Source: Microbacterium murale (lineage in GTDB: Bacteria > Actinomycetota > Actinomycetes > Actinomycetales > Microbacteriaceae). From it: DNA of 64,000 bases. Under the pieces are notes generated by a model. It was given only the letters and a program-made list of their open reading frames with translations, did not search any database and was not told the origin of the DNA. A program made the position numbers and the translations under genes. Below are positions 8,683 to 17,032 of the stretch, one piece after another (within the stretch, counting starts at the first letter, position 1; the number at the start of each line of letters is the position of its first letter). The stretch lies in contig NZ_BMCM01000005.1 of NCBI RefSeq assembly GCF_014635185.1, positions 1-64,000 of the forward strand, in the 5' to 3' direction.

Positions 8683-9441
8683 ATGCGGGCCCCTGTTCCT
8701 GAGCTTGAGCGTTCCCGTGTGCCAGGCGCTGGCGGACGCATCAACTGGGACACGCAACACGCGGTCTATTGCAGCAACCTCACTTCAAAAGACGTTTCAG
8801 ATCTTCACACAGTCTTTCTCGACGAACCGCGCTACGGGGGCTATATCGACGTCTCCTATACCAGCCCAGTTCGCGACTACGTTGCCAGCACGCTGGTCAG
8901 CCAGATGCTCCTCAGCGACGGAATCGCGCTCGTCGGCCACGGCGTCGAAGAACCTGTCATCGGCAGCGAAGATCCAATGAGGTTCGGTTTCCGTGACCAC
9001 GGGCTCCGTCTCGTAAGCCTGATGGACGACTACTTCGACACGTTCCTGTCGTACAAGGTCGAAATCGGGCACACCGCGGGCGCCGAGATGGACCGTACGC
9101 TGAACCTTGCTGCTATTACTGGCACCATCGTCGACGTCGAGAGTTGTCCGATCGTGGTCCCCGCGTTGAAACTCGACGGATACTTACTCAAGAAGGACGA
9201 CCGGCTACGCCTTATGACTCGTATCGGCCTCCAGGACGTTACCCCTGACGAACTCGCCGGGGTCATTCGCGAGAAGCTGCTGCAGAGGTACATTTACGAT
9301 CTGAAGTACGCCGAAGAGGGAACGCCAACGTTTGCCGTCACGGCTGAGTTTGCATCTGCAGATGGCACGCCGACACGACGGCTGATTGCTCTGAAGTACG
9401 ACGCGAACGAACGCGCGATCAGCCTCGTCTCGGTGCACTAG
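8683..9441 (+). CDS. Unrecognised protein paired with the nuclease-NACHT gene
   Basis: I do not recognise this family. From ATG 8683 the product is 252 residues, soluble, with no membrane helix, signal peptide or obvious catalytic motif. It is mixed alpha/beta with a central hydrophobic segment (TLVSQMLLSDGIALVGHGVE) and a lysine-rich part (GYLLKKDDRLRLMTRI). Frame extensions to ATG 8638 or TTG 8617 are possible, but 8683 has a -10-like TAGCAT 7 nt upstream, as in other leaderless genes here. Codon use is less GC-biased than in the core genes. It lies 71 bp before, and on the same strand as, the Mrr-NACHT gene, suggesting a two-gene unit; it could be a regulator, sensor or antidote (speculation). 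Confidence 0.6.
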   Translation: MRAPVPELERSRVPGAGGRINWDTQHAVYCSNLTSKDVSDLHTVFLDEPRYGGYIDVSYTSPVRDYVASTLVSQMLLSDGIALVGHGVEEPVIGSEDPMRFGFRDHGLRLVSLMDDYFDTFLSYKVEIGHTAGAEMDRTLNLAAITGTIVDVESCPIVVPALKLDGYLLKKDDRLRLMTRIGLQDVTPDELAGVIREKLLQRYIYDLKYAEEGTPTFAVTAEFASADGTPTRRLIALKYDANERAISLVSVH

Positions 9442-9512
9442 TAATAGACCACCCCGAGCTACCGCGCTCAGCGCTGATCGGGAGTGTCCCTTCTATCCGC
9501 CAAGATGTCCCT

Positions 9513-12305
9513 ATGGACTATGACCTTGCCCGACTTGGCCCGACTGAGTTCGAACACATGGTGCAAGCACTCGCCATAGCGGAGCTCGGCATACGGGTGT
9601 CAACGTTCGGAGCCGGACGCGACGGTGGCCGAGAAGCAACGTTCTCAGGGGCTGTCAGTACCCCAGACGAGTCCAGTTACAGGCAGTGGGATGGCTACGG
9701 GATTGTCCAAGCGAAGACGATACGTTTCGAAGGAACAACTTCAACCAACGCGACCTCAATCGCATCCGCCGTCACCTCGGAACTGGATCGGTTCATAGCG
9801 ACCAACGGGTCGGACCCTGAGCGAGACCCCGCCCCGCAGTACTACATCATTGCCACCAATGTGCGGCTCACGCCCTTCCCCGGAAGCGGCGGGTTAGACC
9901 AGGTCGAGAAGGTCCTTCGCGAACACCCAGTACGTCTCGCGGGCTTCGCTGTCTGGCACTACGAGCACATCTGCCGGCTACTGGACCGGCACACCGGCAT
10001 ACGGCGAACCTTTGCGGGCTTCATCACGCCCGGCGACGTCCTAACTCGACTCATCGAAGTACTCGAGGGGAGCGCGGTCGAGCTCGGCCCTATTCTGCGT
10101 GGACATGCTGCCGCACAGGTCATGGCACGACAAGAACTCAAGCTAGACACGGGCGAGATCACTGATGTCGCCAAGGTTCAGCTAAGCGACGTAGCAATCG
10201 ACCTACCGGCCAAGGGCCGATATGGATCAGAGGTTCAGACGATCCAGCGAATCCTGCAGTGCGGCGATCATTCGCTTCGCGCCTCTCATAAGCCTGAGGA
10301 TCCTTACGGGTTTGTCGTCATAGGCGGGCCCGGCCAAGGAAAGAGCACCTTGGGACAGATTGTCGCGCAGTCATATCGAGTCGCCCTTCTCCAGGACGAG
10401 ACGGTCTCTATCTCGCCTCGCATCGACGCGGCCATTGCAGACACGCGGCGCCGCATCAGCGATATGGGACTCGCGCAACCTCGAAACCGGCGCTGGCCAG
10501 TAACTATCGATATCGCCTCGTTCGCAGACGCCATCTCCGAGAACGGAGACCTTACGATCGTGGAGTACATCGCGAGGCAGCTTCGCAATCAGGCGGCGTC
10601 AGTCACTGCCGGACAGCTGGTGTCTTGGCTCGCGGCGTGGCCATGGGTCCTGATCTTCGACGGTCTCGACGAGGTCCCGGCGCCTGCAAGCCGTAGTGCA
10701 GTCGTTCAAGCTCTGAACGATCTCATCATCGAATCAAGAGTGGGCAACTGGGACGTGCTTATCGTCGCCACAACCCGGCCCCAGGGATATGAGAACGAGT
10801 TCGACGAACTGCGCCCCGAACGACTCGAGCTTCGCTCGCTCACCCCCAGCGAAGGATTCGAATACGGGCGACAGATCATTGCCACCAAGTTCACCACCGA
10901 CCCAGAACGTATCTCTGCACTAACTGACAAATTGCGAGAAGCAAGCGTTCAAAACCATGCTGCGAAGCTCATGACGACACCACTTCAGGTGTCCATCATG
11001 GAGTTCCTCGTTGAGGAGCTCTTCGAGGTCCCCCGCACCCGTCACGAACTCTTCGACGGCTACTACAAGGCGATTTACTCACGAGAGAGCAGAAAAGCCG
11101 GCCGCTTGGGCAGGGTCCTACGCACCCACGAGGAACAGGTGGCGTGGGTACACGAACGCGTCGCGGTGGGCCTCCAAGCACAATTAGAGCATTCGGGCGA
11201 AACCGTTGCGTCGTTGCCTGACGCGGAAGTCAGGCAGCTCATCGCTGAGCGGCTCAAAGCGCAGCAGTACGACGCGGGAGAGGTGGATCGACTCTCTGAC
11301 GAATTGGAGAAGGCCACAAAGCAGCGGCTAGTGCTCCTCATCCCGAAGGGCGAGGATCGCGTCGAATTCGAGGTGCGGAGCCTGCAGGAGTACATGGCGG
11401 CCCGGTGGCTCGTCAAGGGCGACGCGCATACCGTCTTCGATCGTCTTTCCAACCTCGCACCCTCGGCGTATTGGCGAAACACCTGGTTACTCGCCGCAGG
11501 ACGTTTCTATGGCTCGCGTGATCATGAACGCGACGCGTTCATTGAGCGGCTACGACAGCTCGACAGCGACTCACTGATCGGCGGCTTCCTCGGGTTCGGT
11601 GCACAACTCTCCGTCGAGTTGCTCGACGATAACTTTGCATCGAGCGTTCCCGCACACCGGAGATCGCTCCTCGCGCTGGCCATGACGCAGTCGACCAGAT
11701 GGCCCGGACCTGACCTCAAGAAGTTGGCGCGGTTAGCACGAGATGCCGTCAATAGCGGTGACCAGGTCTCTGAAAACATCGTGCTCGACGCACTCGCCGA
11801 CGGCCTCGACTCAACTGGAAGATCGCATCTCAGCGCCGTCTCAATACTTCAGCATTGGAAATCAGATCGGAACGAATCCGGGCGTTTCGCCCGCAGCAAG
11901 CTTGAGAACATTGATCTAGCGTCCCGGCCAAAGTCTGCGCCGGTACGTCAAATCACCATCGGAGCCCTGCTCGACGAGTATCACCAGCCCGCTGGAGCGG
12001 CATCGAAGGATCAAAATGGGTGGAAGCGGGCGCGCGAAGTGCTCGACGAGATTGCTGTACCTGATCACAGCCTTCTGTTAGAGGCTGTCGCGTTCGGCAA
12101 TGCCGAACTTGAGATTAAAGCCGTGAGGCACGCTTCCCTCGAGGATCCAGCGGCGCAAGAAGCCCTCGTCCGCACTGCGAACAAAGTGCCAATCAGTCGA
12201 GCCGCCGCGCCCATCTTGTTGCGACGTCTTCTGCTCGCCACGATGCAATCGACACCGAGAGGACACTTCCTCGGCGCAACCGCGTTCGGGGACATCAGCG
12301 GCTGA
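9513..12305 (+). CDS. Mrr-like nuclease-NACHT ATPase fusion, candidate anti-phage effector
   Basis: 930 residues. The N-terminus resembles a PDDEXK restriction endonuclease of the Mrr type: TEFEHMVQALA at 11-21, GRDGGREATF with Asp37, and GIVQAKT with Gln66-x-Lys68, which gives the D...QxK active site. A NACHT/STAND NTPase follows, with Walker A GGPGQGKST at 271-279, Walker B LIFDGLDEV at 380-388 and ATTRPQGY at about 419-426. The remaining ~450 residues are predicted helical and HEAT-like, a likely sensor region. Nuclease-NACHT and nuclease-STAND proteins (bNACHT, Avs types) act as phage sensors that degrade DNA on activation. Rare Leu codon TTA occurs several times and GC is lower than in flanking genes, indicating horizontal gain. 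CAAGAT lies 6 nt before ATG 9513. Confidence 0.8.
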   Translation: MDYDLARLGPTEFEHMVQALAIAELGIRVSTFGAGRDGGREATFSGAVSTPDESSYRQWDGYGIVQAKTIRFEGTTSTNATSIASAVTSELDRFIATNGSDPERDPAPQYYIIATNVRLTPFPGSGGLDQVEKVLREHPVRLAGFAVWHYEHICRLLDRHTGIRRTFAGFITPGDVLTRLIEVLEGSAVELGPILRGHAAAQVMARQELKLDTGEITDVAKVQLSDVAIDLPAKGRYGSEVQTIQRILQCGDHSLRASHKPEDPYGFVVIGGPGQGKSTLGQIVAQSYRVALLQDETVSISPRIDAAIADTRRRISDMGLAQPRNRRWPVTIDIASFADAISENGDLTIVEYIARQLRNQAASVTAGQLVSWLAAWPWVLIFDGLDEVPAPASRSAVVQALNDLIIESRVGNWDVLIVATTRPQGYENEFDELRPERLELRSLTPSEGFEYGRQIIATKFTTDPERISALTDKLREASVQNHAAKLMTTPLQVSIMEFLVEELFEVPRTRHELFDGYYKAIYSRESRKAGRLGRVLRTHEEQVAWVHERVAVGLQAQLEHSGETVASLPDAEVRQLIAERLKAQQYDAGEVDRLSDELEKATKQRLVLLIPKGEDRVEFEVRSLQEYMAARWLVKGDAHTVFDRLSNLAPSAYWRNTWLLAAGRFYGSRDHERDAFIERLRQLDSDSLIGGFLGFGAQLSVELLDDNFASSVPAHRRSLLALAMTQSTRWPGPDLKKLARLARDAVNSGDQVSENIVLDALADGLDSTGRSHLSAVSILQHWKSDRNESGRFARSKLENIDLASRPKSAPVRQITIGALLDEYHQPAGAASKDQNGWKRAREVLDEIAVPDHSLLLEAVAFGNAELEIKAVRHASLEDPAAQEALVRTANKVPISRAAAPILLRRLLLATMQSTPRGHFLGATAFGDISG

Positions 12306-12551
12306 TGCAGCGCTGCGGTCGCGCTCGTTTCGCAGGCCGTGGGGACTGATGCATGCCCTTATGCCGACACTCCCGCACTGGTCCAAGAACGCCAGTACGG
12401 TCCAACCTGATGATCAGATCGCCAGCCCGTTCGATTGCGGACGAAACGAGCCTGAGGCAGGGCCACGAAGAGACCATGACTAGCGACCTCCGGCATCCGG
12501 TCGAGGTCTCCGCGATGACTGGATAGTGTCCAGACGTACACAAAGGACTGC
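12306..12551. other. Terminal segment of the island up to the comM junction
   Basis: About 245 bp with no convincing gene on either strand. Frames here encode Arg/Ser-rich shadow peptides only. The comM-derived sequence on the minus strand ends at about 12551. Next to it a small inverted repeat CTGGA(12519-12523)...TCCAG(12529-12533) encloses CACTA when read on the minus strand. I could not identify a known transposon terminus, integrase gene or target duplication, and the other end of the island is outside the window. Confidence 0.5.
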
Positions 12552-13586
12552 AAGCTGGAATCGTGCGGGGAACCGGGCACGGAAGCCGGCGCGGTCGATC
12601 TCGATGCTCCCTGTCTCCAACGGCTGGCGCAGCGCGTCGAGTGCGACACGTGAGAACTCCGCTGCCTCATCCAGGAACAGGATTCCCCGATGAGCGCGGA
12701 CGATCGCCCCGGGCCTGACCGCCCTCGAACCACCGCCGACGAGCGCTGCCACCGAGGCGCTGTGATGCGGCGCCTCCAGCGGCGGCACGTCGTCGAGAAC
12801 GTCGACGGCTGCGCCGGAAAGCGATCGTATCGACGCGACCTCCAGTGCCGCGTCCTCGGTCAATGGAGGAAGTATCCCCGGCAGCCGACGCGCCAGCATC
12901 GTCTTCCCCGCCCCTGGCGGGCCGCTCATCAGCAGGTGATGTCCACCGGCAGCAGCGACGATCAGGGCCTCGACGGCCTCCTCCTGTCCGACGACATCGA
13001 CGAGATCGAGGATCTCCGGCTCGTGCCGGGGCGCAACAGCGGCAGTCACTGGTTCGACGTCGACAGGTGCGATGTCGGCGCCGTGCCACATCGCCACCTC
13101 CGCGAGCGTGGTCGCGGCGCGCACCTGCATCCCCGGCACGAGTCGCGCCTCCGCCGCGTTCGCATGGGGCACGATCACCTGTTCGAATCCCGCGCGGGCG
13201 GCTGCGAAGACCGCGGGGAGCACGCCAGGCACCGGACGTACCCTGCCGTCGAGGCCCAGCTCGCCGATGTGCACGGTGCGCGCGATCGACCCGGCGTCGA
13301 GCACTCCCCCGGTCGCGACGGCAGAGATCGCGATACCGAGGTCGAATCCGCTGCCGTGCTTGGGCAGGCTCGCCGGCGAGAGATTCACCGTGAGCCTGCG
13401 GCGAGTCAACTCCAGTTGCGCGTTCGTCACGGCGTTGTGCACGCGCTGCGCGGCTTCACCCAGCGCTTTGTCCGGCAGGCCGACGATCTTGAACCCCGGT
13501 GTCTGGTTCGACACGTCCGCCTCGATCTCGACGAGGTGGCCGTCGACACCGGTGAGAGCGACAGCCCACGTGCGAGCCGTCTTCAT
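12480..13586 (-). pseudogene. comM: comM (YifB-type AAA+ Mg-chelatase-like helicase), disrupted after codon ~345
   Basis: ATG at 13586 overlaps the yraN stop. The N-terminal domain (VEIEADVSNQTPGFKIVGLP, residues 20-39) and the AAA+ core with Walker A MSGPPGAGKTML and Walker B GILFLDEAAEF are intact. Similarity runs to FPARFQL at 343-345; homologues continue with a sequence like VLAANPCPCG, but here unrelated residues follow to a stop at 12480. Full-length ComM is about 500 residues, so the sensor and C-terminal domain are lost. ComM is a hexameric branch-migration helicase used in natural transformation. The lost part presumably lies beyond the island, outside the window. comM is a known integration site for genomic islands in other bacteria (AbaR/Tn6022 in Acinetobacter). 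Confidence 0.88.
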
Positions 13587-13945
13587 CGCAGGTCGACCAA
13601 GTGCTCGAGCGTGCCCGTCGCCGGGTCTGCGCCGACGATCCCGATGATCTCGAGGCGCAGCATCCGGTGTCCGGCGAGATCTCGATGCTCAGCGGCCCAC
13701 GCGTATCCCAACCGCCAGAGCCGCAGCCTCTTGCGCTCGTCTATCGCGTCGAAGGGATGGCCGAAGCCTGTGCTGCGCCTGGTCTTGACCTCGACGATGC
13801 CGAGGATGCCGTCGAGCTCGGCGACGATGTCGATCTCGCCCTGGGCGCAGCGCCAATTGCGATCGAGGATGCGATACCCGTGCGCGGCCAGGTGCTGTGC
13901 GGCGCGGTCTTCACCCGCACGTCCGAGGTCGTCTTTCGCTGCCAT
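13583..13945 (-). CDS. yraN: YraN family (UPF0102) endonuclease-like protein
   Basis: The 120-residue protein shows the UPF0102 signature: GRAGEDRAAQHLAAHGY near the start, ILDRNWRCAQGEIDIVA and VEVKTRRSTGFGHPFDAI. The E...D...ExK residues fit a PDDEXK nuclease fold related to Holliday-junction resolvases, though the physiological role is not established. In many bacteria it neighbours comM, rnhB, rplS and lepB, as here. The stop overlaps the comM start (ATGA), indicating coupled translation, so disruption of comM affects only the downstream gene of this pair. Confidence 0.92.
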   Translation of the reverse strand: MAAKDDLGRAGEDRAAQHLAAHGYRILDRNWRCAQGEIDIVAELDGILGIVEVKTRRSTGFGHPFDAIDERKRLRLWRLGYAWAAEHRDLAGHRMLRLEIIGIVGADPATGTLEHLVDLR

Positions 13946-14007
13946 GGAGACAGCATGCGCGTGATCGCAGATCCTTCATCCGCGTGATTCACGCGACCTG
14001 GGGATCC

Positions 14008-14031
14008 GGCACCAAAATGATTTTCGGTGCC
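14008..14031 (-). terminator. Weak hairpin downstream of the DUF2469 gene
   Basis: GGCACC-AAAAT-G-ATTTT-C-GGTGCC forms a hairpin 8 bp beyond the DUF2469 stop, in the 93-bp gap before yraN. There is no long T-run after it, so it may only slow transcription or be a processing site. Confidence 0.35.
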
Positions 14032-14038
14032 GAGAGAG

Positions 14039-14365
14039 TCACTTGCCGTCGAGCGAGAGCTCCTCGGGAAGCTCGAACTCACGCCGCTGCAGCTCTTCGA
14101 CATTGACGTCCTTGAACGTCAGCACCCGAACGGCCTTGACGAAGCGGTCGGCGCGGTAGATGTCCCAGACCCAGACATCGGTCATCGAGATCTCGAAGTA
14201 GAAATCGTGCTCGGTGTCTCGCCGGACGACGTTCACCTCATTCGCGAGATAGAACCGGCGCTCGGTCTCGACGACGTACTGGAACTGCCCAACGACGTCG
14301 CGATACTCGCGGAACAGTGCGAGTTCGAGTTCGCGGTCGTAATCGTCGAATGCCTCTTCGTCCAT
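14039..14365 (-). CDS. DUF2469 family protein
   Basis: 108 residues, acidic and soluble (starts MDEEAFDDYDRELELALFRE). It matches the actinobacterial DUF2469 family, a small conserved protein of unknown function regularly found between rnhB and yraN/comM. The middle is beta-rich (QYVVETERRFYLANEV, DFYFEISMTDVWVWDIYR). No catalytic motif is visible. ATG 14365 lies shortly after a TAGGAT box on the minus strand with no Shine-Dalgarno sequence, so it may be read from a near-leaderless transcript in addition to read-through from rnhB 20 bp upstream. Confidence 0.9.
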   Translation of the reverse strand: MDEEAFDDYDRELELALFREYRDVVGQFQYVVETERRFYLANEVNVVRRDTEHDFYFEISMTDVWVWDIYRADRFVKAVRVLTFKDVNVEELQRREFELPEELSLDGK

Positions 14366-14385
14366 GATGAGTCCATCCTACGAGT

Positions 14386-15045
14386 TCAGAAGAGAGTGGG
14401 GGCATCGGCGATCGCCCACGACGCGCGGTGGAACGGCGAGAGCCCCGCCTCACGGATCGCCGCGCGGTGCTCCAGGCTCGCATAGCCCTTGTTGCGGTCC
14501 CATTGATACGCCGGGTGATCGACGTGCAGTGCGCTCATGTGGTCATCGCGTGCGACCTTGGCGATGACCGACGCCGCCGACACCGAGGCGCAGTCGCGGT
14601 CGCCCTTGATCACCGAGCGCACCTGCAGGGGTGCCGAGTGCACGCGCGAGACGTAGTCGTAGTTGCCGTCGAGGATCACCAGAGCTCCGTCGAGCGACGC
14701 GCCCAATGCGACGACGGCATCGATCGCACGGGATGCCGCAAGTCCCAGCGCACGCATGATGCCTCCGTCATCGACCTCGGCGGCGCTCGCCCACCCGACA
14801 CCGGATGCCTGCACCCAGGCAGCGGCGCGAGCGGCCACGTCGGGTCGGCGCTTCTCGGTGACGAGTTTCGAGTCGCGCAGCCCCTCTGGGACCCGACGAC
14901 GGCAGCCGGCAGCATCCATGACCGATGCACCGACCGCGACAGGACCGGCAAGCGCGCCGCGACCGACTTCGTCGAGCGAGATGATCAGGTCGAACTCGGC
15001 GAGCAGCTTGCGCTCGAGTCTGAGCGTGGGCGCGACGACAGTCAT
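14386..15045 (-). CDS. rnhB: Ribonuclease HII
   Basis: 219 residues. RNase HII removes ribonucleotides from DNA and RNA primers. The DEVGRG motif with Asp25-Glu26, the third acid in LDGNYD (Asp126) and the lysine/aspartate segment VIKGDRDCASVSAASVIAKV are all present. The start ATG 15045 overlaps the lepB stop (ATGA), supporting translational coupling; a longer frame to 15117 would read into lepB without family similarity. It is part of the rplS-lepB-rnhB-DUF2469-yraN-comM gene order typical of actinobacteria. Confidence 0.95.
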   Translation of the reverse strand: MTVVAPTLRLERKLLAEFDLIISLDEVGRGALAGPVAVGASVMDAAGCRRRVPEGLRDSKLVTEKRRPDVAARAAAWVQASGVGWASAAEVDDGGIMRALGLAASRAIDAVVALGASLDGALVILDGNYDYVSRVHSAPLQVRSVIKGDRDCASVSAASVIAKVARDDHMSALHVDHPAYQWDRNKGYASLEHRAAIREAGLSPFHRASWAIADAPTLF

Positions 15046-15773
15046 TCCTGCGGATCCGGTACGCCGTTGAACACTTCGTGATGACCATCGACCGTGCCTA
15101 TCCGGTTCAGCGGCCACGTGGTCACGAACGTCTTGCCCACCACGTTGTCCAGCGGAACGAAGCCGCCGCTGGGCAGATCCTGGTGCGCGCGTGCGTCCTG
15201 CGAACGGTCCCGGTTGTCGCCCATCAGCCAGAGGGAGCCCTCGGGGACCGTGACATCGAACGGCTCGTTGGATGCCGCCGTGTCGCCCTCAGGCAGGTTC
15301 AGATACGACAGCTCGTCGATGGGAGCGCCGTTGATCTCGATCTGTCCGAGTGAATTGCAGCAGACGACGTGATCACCTGGCAGGCCGATCAGGCGCTTGA
15401 CCAGATGATCCTCGCTGTCCGAAGCGGAGAGCCCGATGAGGGTGAGTACCGAGTCGATCGCCTCGACCAGAGGCGGACCGGCCGGCTCCTGCGTGTGGGC
15501 GGGCAGCCATCCGCCCGGATCCTCGAACACGACCACATCGCCTCGCGCATACCCCGTCCAGTTCGGCGTCAGCTCATCGACCAGGATCCGGTCGTTGACG
15601 AGGAGCGTGCGTTCCATCGAGGCCGACGGGATGTAGAACGAGCGCACGACGAATGTCTTGACGAGGAAGGACACGAGCGCCGCGATCACGATGATCACCA
15701 GAACGTCTCGAAGGAAGATCAGGAATCCGCGGCGCCTCTTGTGACGCACGTCGGGGGCGGATTCAGTCGTCAT
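15042..15773 (-). CDS. lepB: Signal peptidase I
   Basis: 243 residues, membrane bound and facing outward. After a basic N-terminus, one transmembrane helix (about 17-38, FLIFLRDVLVIIVIAALVSF) anchors the enzyme. The catalytic serine is Ser52 in IPSASME and the general base lysine is Lys126 in HLVKRLIGLPGD. GDNRDRSQDAR is the box E-like signature. It removes signal peptides from exported proteins. Start ATG 15773 is preceded by CTGAAGGAATGCG. The stop overlaps rnhB. Confidence 0.95.
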   Translation of the reverse strand: MTTESAPDVRHKRRRGFLIFLRDVLVIIVIAALVSFLVKTFVVRSFYIPSASMERTLLVNDRILVDELTPNWTGYARGDVVVFEDPGGWLPAHTQEPAGPPLVEAIDSVLTLIGLSASDSEDHLVKRLIGLPGDHVVCCNSLGQIEINGAPIDELSYLNLPEGDTAASNEPFDVTVPEGSLWLMGDNRDRSQDARAHQDLPSGGFVPLDNVVGKTFVTTWPLNRIGTVDGHHEVFNGVPDPQE

Positions 15774-15848
15774 CGCATTCCTTCAGGAGGGTCTTCGCAC
15801 CGCGCTCTGACGGCACCATCTAGGTTCGCACACTCCGGCGTGAACGAA

Positions 15849-15879
15849 AGCACCCCGGGACGCTGTGTCCCGGGGTGCT
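15849..15879 (-). terminator. Rho-independent terminator after rplS
   Basis: A perfect 13-bp stem AGCACCCCGGGAC/GTCCCGGGGTGCT with a 5-nt loop starts 20 bp after the rplS stop. On the minus strand it is followed by TTTCGTTC. It separates rplS from lepB, so lepB needs its own promoter or read-through. Confidence 0.8.
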
Positions 15880-15898
15880 CTGTGAAGAAGAAGCTGCG

Positions 15899-16243
15899 TC
15901 AGCCGCGCTTCTCCTTGATCTTGGCCTTCTTGCCGCGGAGTTCGCGGAGGTAGTAGAGCTTCGCGCGACGCACGTCACCGCGGGTGACGACCTCGATGTG
16001 GTCGATCACCGGGCTGTGCACCGGGAAGGTGCGCTCGACGCCCACCTGGAAGCTGATCTTGCGGACTGTGAAGGTCTCGCGCACGCCATCGCCCTGGCGG
16101 CCGATGACGATGCCCTGGAAGACCTGGACACGGGAGCGGGTGCCCTCGGTGATGTTCACGTGCACCTTGACGGTGTCACCGGGGTTGAAGTCAGGAATGT
16201 CGGAACGGAGCGAAGCCGCGTCGACGGCATCCAGGATCTGCAT
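15899..16243 (-). CDS. rplS: 50S ribosomal protein L19
   Basis: The 114-residue protein is a component of the large subunit at the 30S/50S interface. Signature segments are [30 protein letters not shown] and [23 protein letters not shown], ending with the basic tail [11 protein letters not shown]. The ATG at 16243 begins [13 protein letters not shown], as in homologues, and follows AGAGAGACG. A longer frame to 16393 has no similarity. It is usually expressed strongly, consistent with the strong terminator that follows. Confidence 0.97.
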   Translation of the reverse strand: MQILDAVDAASLRSDIPDFNPGDTVKVHVNITEGTRSRVQVFQGIVIGRQGDGVRETFTVRKISFQVGVERTFPVHSPVIDHIEVVTRGDVRRAKLYYLRELRGKKAKIKEKRG

Positions 16244-16409
16244 GATCGTCTCTCTCTGCACTCGCCTCAGGTCGGATGCATGGGATGGAAGGATTACGTG
16301 AATGTGTGCTTGACGGCGCGTGATGCGACCGCGGGCTCCCCTGAGGCAGAGCCGGTAACGGCACAAAGATCTATTCTGCCATGGATCCGGCATGGCACCA
16401 AAACACGGA

Positions 16410-16916
16410 TCAGTGCTCTGAGGCGGGCTTCTCCCTGATCACGAACACTTCGCCGTCGGCGGGCGTGCGACGCGGGCGTTCGGTCTCAGCCTCCGGCTGC
16501 GGCGCACCGACAGTGGGGATCGTGACGCGGATGCCGCCACCCGCGCCGCGCGCCTCGTCCCACAACTGTCGCAGCATGAGCCAGAACAGCGCCAGCGCCA
16601 CAGCGATCGCGCCGGTGAGAAGGAGCGGGAACCATGCCTGCGGGTAGCAGCCGACGGCGATCGTCAACGCATGCCAGACGCCGAATCCCAGCACGTCCCA
16701 CCACGACACCATGCGGGTCTCGCGCACCGATGCACGCGCGCGCACCAGCAGAGTGAGGGCGAGCTGACCGATGAACACCGACGGGATCGCGATGAACAGC
16801 ACCCAGAGGAATGCCCACCCGCCGGCATTGAAGATCCCCCAGCCGATCAGCAGCCACAACGGCAGCACGACAGCCGCCGGCATGAGCCATCGATAGAACG
16901 CTCGTCGCAACCACAT
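16410..16916 (-). CDS. Four-helix membrane protein of unknown function
   Basis: 168 residues from ATG 16916 ([13 protein letters not shown]). Four hydrophobic segments are visible at about 9-28, 31-55, 75-95 and 100-120, separated by a basic loop with [10 protein letters not shown]. The C-terminal 45 residues are polar and presumably cytoplasmic. I do not recognise a family with confidence; actinobacterial genomes carry similar small membrane proteins beside map. The frame extends upstream to 17102, but that part is antisense to the map promoter region and Arg/Ser-rich, so I exclude it. Confidence 0.65.
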   Translation of the reverse strand: MWLRRAFYRWLMPAAVVLPLWLLIGWGIFNAGGWAFLWVLFIAIPSVFIGQLALTLLVRARASVRETRMVSWWDVLGFGVWHALTIAVGCYPQAWFPLLLTGAIAVALALFWLMLRQLWDEARGAGGGIRVTIPTVGAPQPEAETERPRRTPADGEVFVIREKPASEH

Positions 16917-17032
16917 GCTGAGATCGTACGACTCTCTCCTGCGCGCACGGCGGGTGTTCGCTGTGAGCATGGACCGCACGCATCGGACAGACCGCGCGCA
17001 TCGGGGAGAATGGAACAGACGAGAGGAACACC

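Noticed and set aside
8305-8980. Overlapping frames in the csoR to unknown-gene gap (8305-8541, 8315-8980)
   Set aside because: Ser/Arg/Pro-rich products typical of shifted frames in GC-rich DNA; only the hydrophobic 8331 frame has any protein-like character.
12295-12543. 82-codon minus-strand frame at the island end, considered as an excisionase or transposase remnant
   Set aside because: No helix-turn-helix or catalytic motif; Arg/Ser-rich like other shadow frames.
12551-12556. A simple frameshift in comM
   Set aside because: Neither of the other two frames downstream continues with ComM-like sequence; the DNA itself changes.
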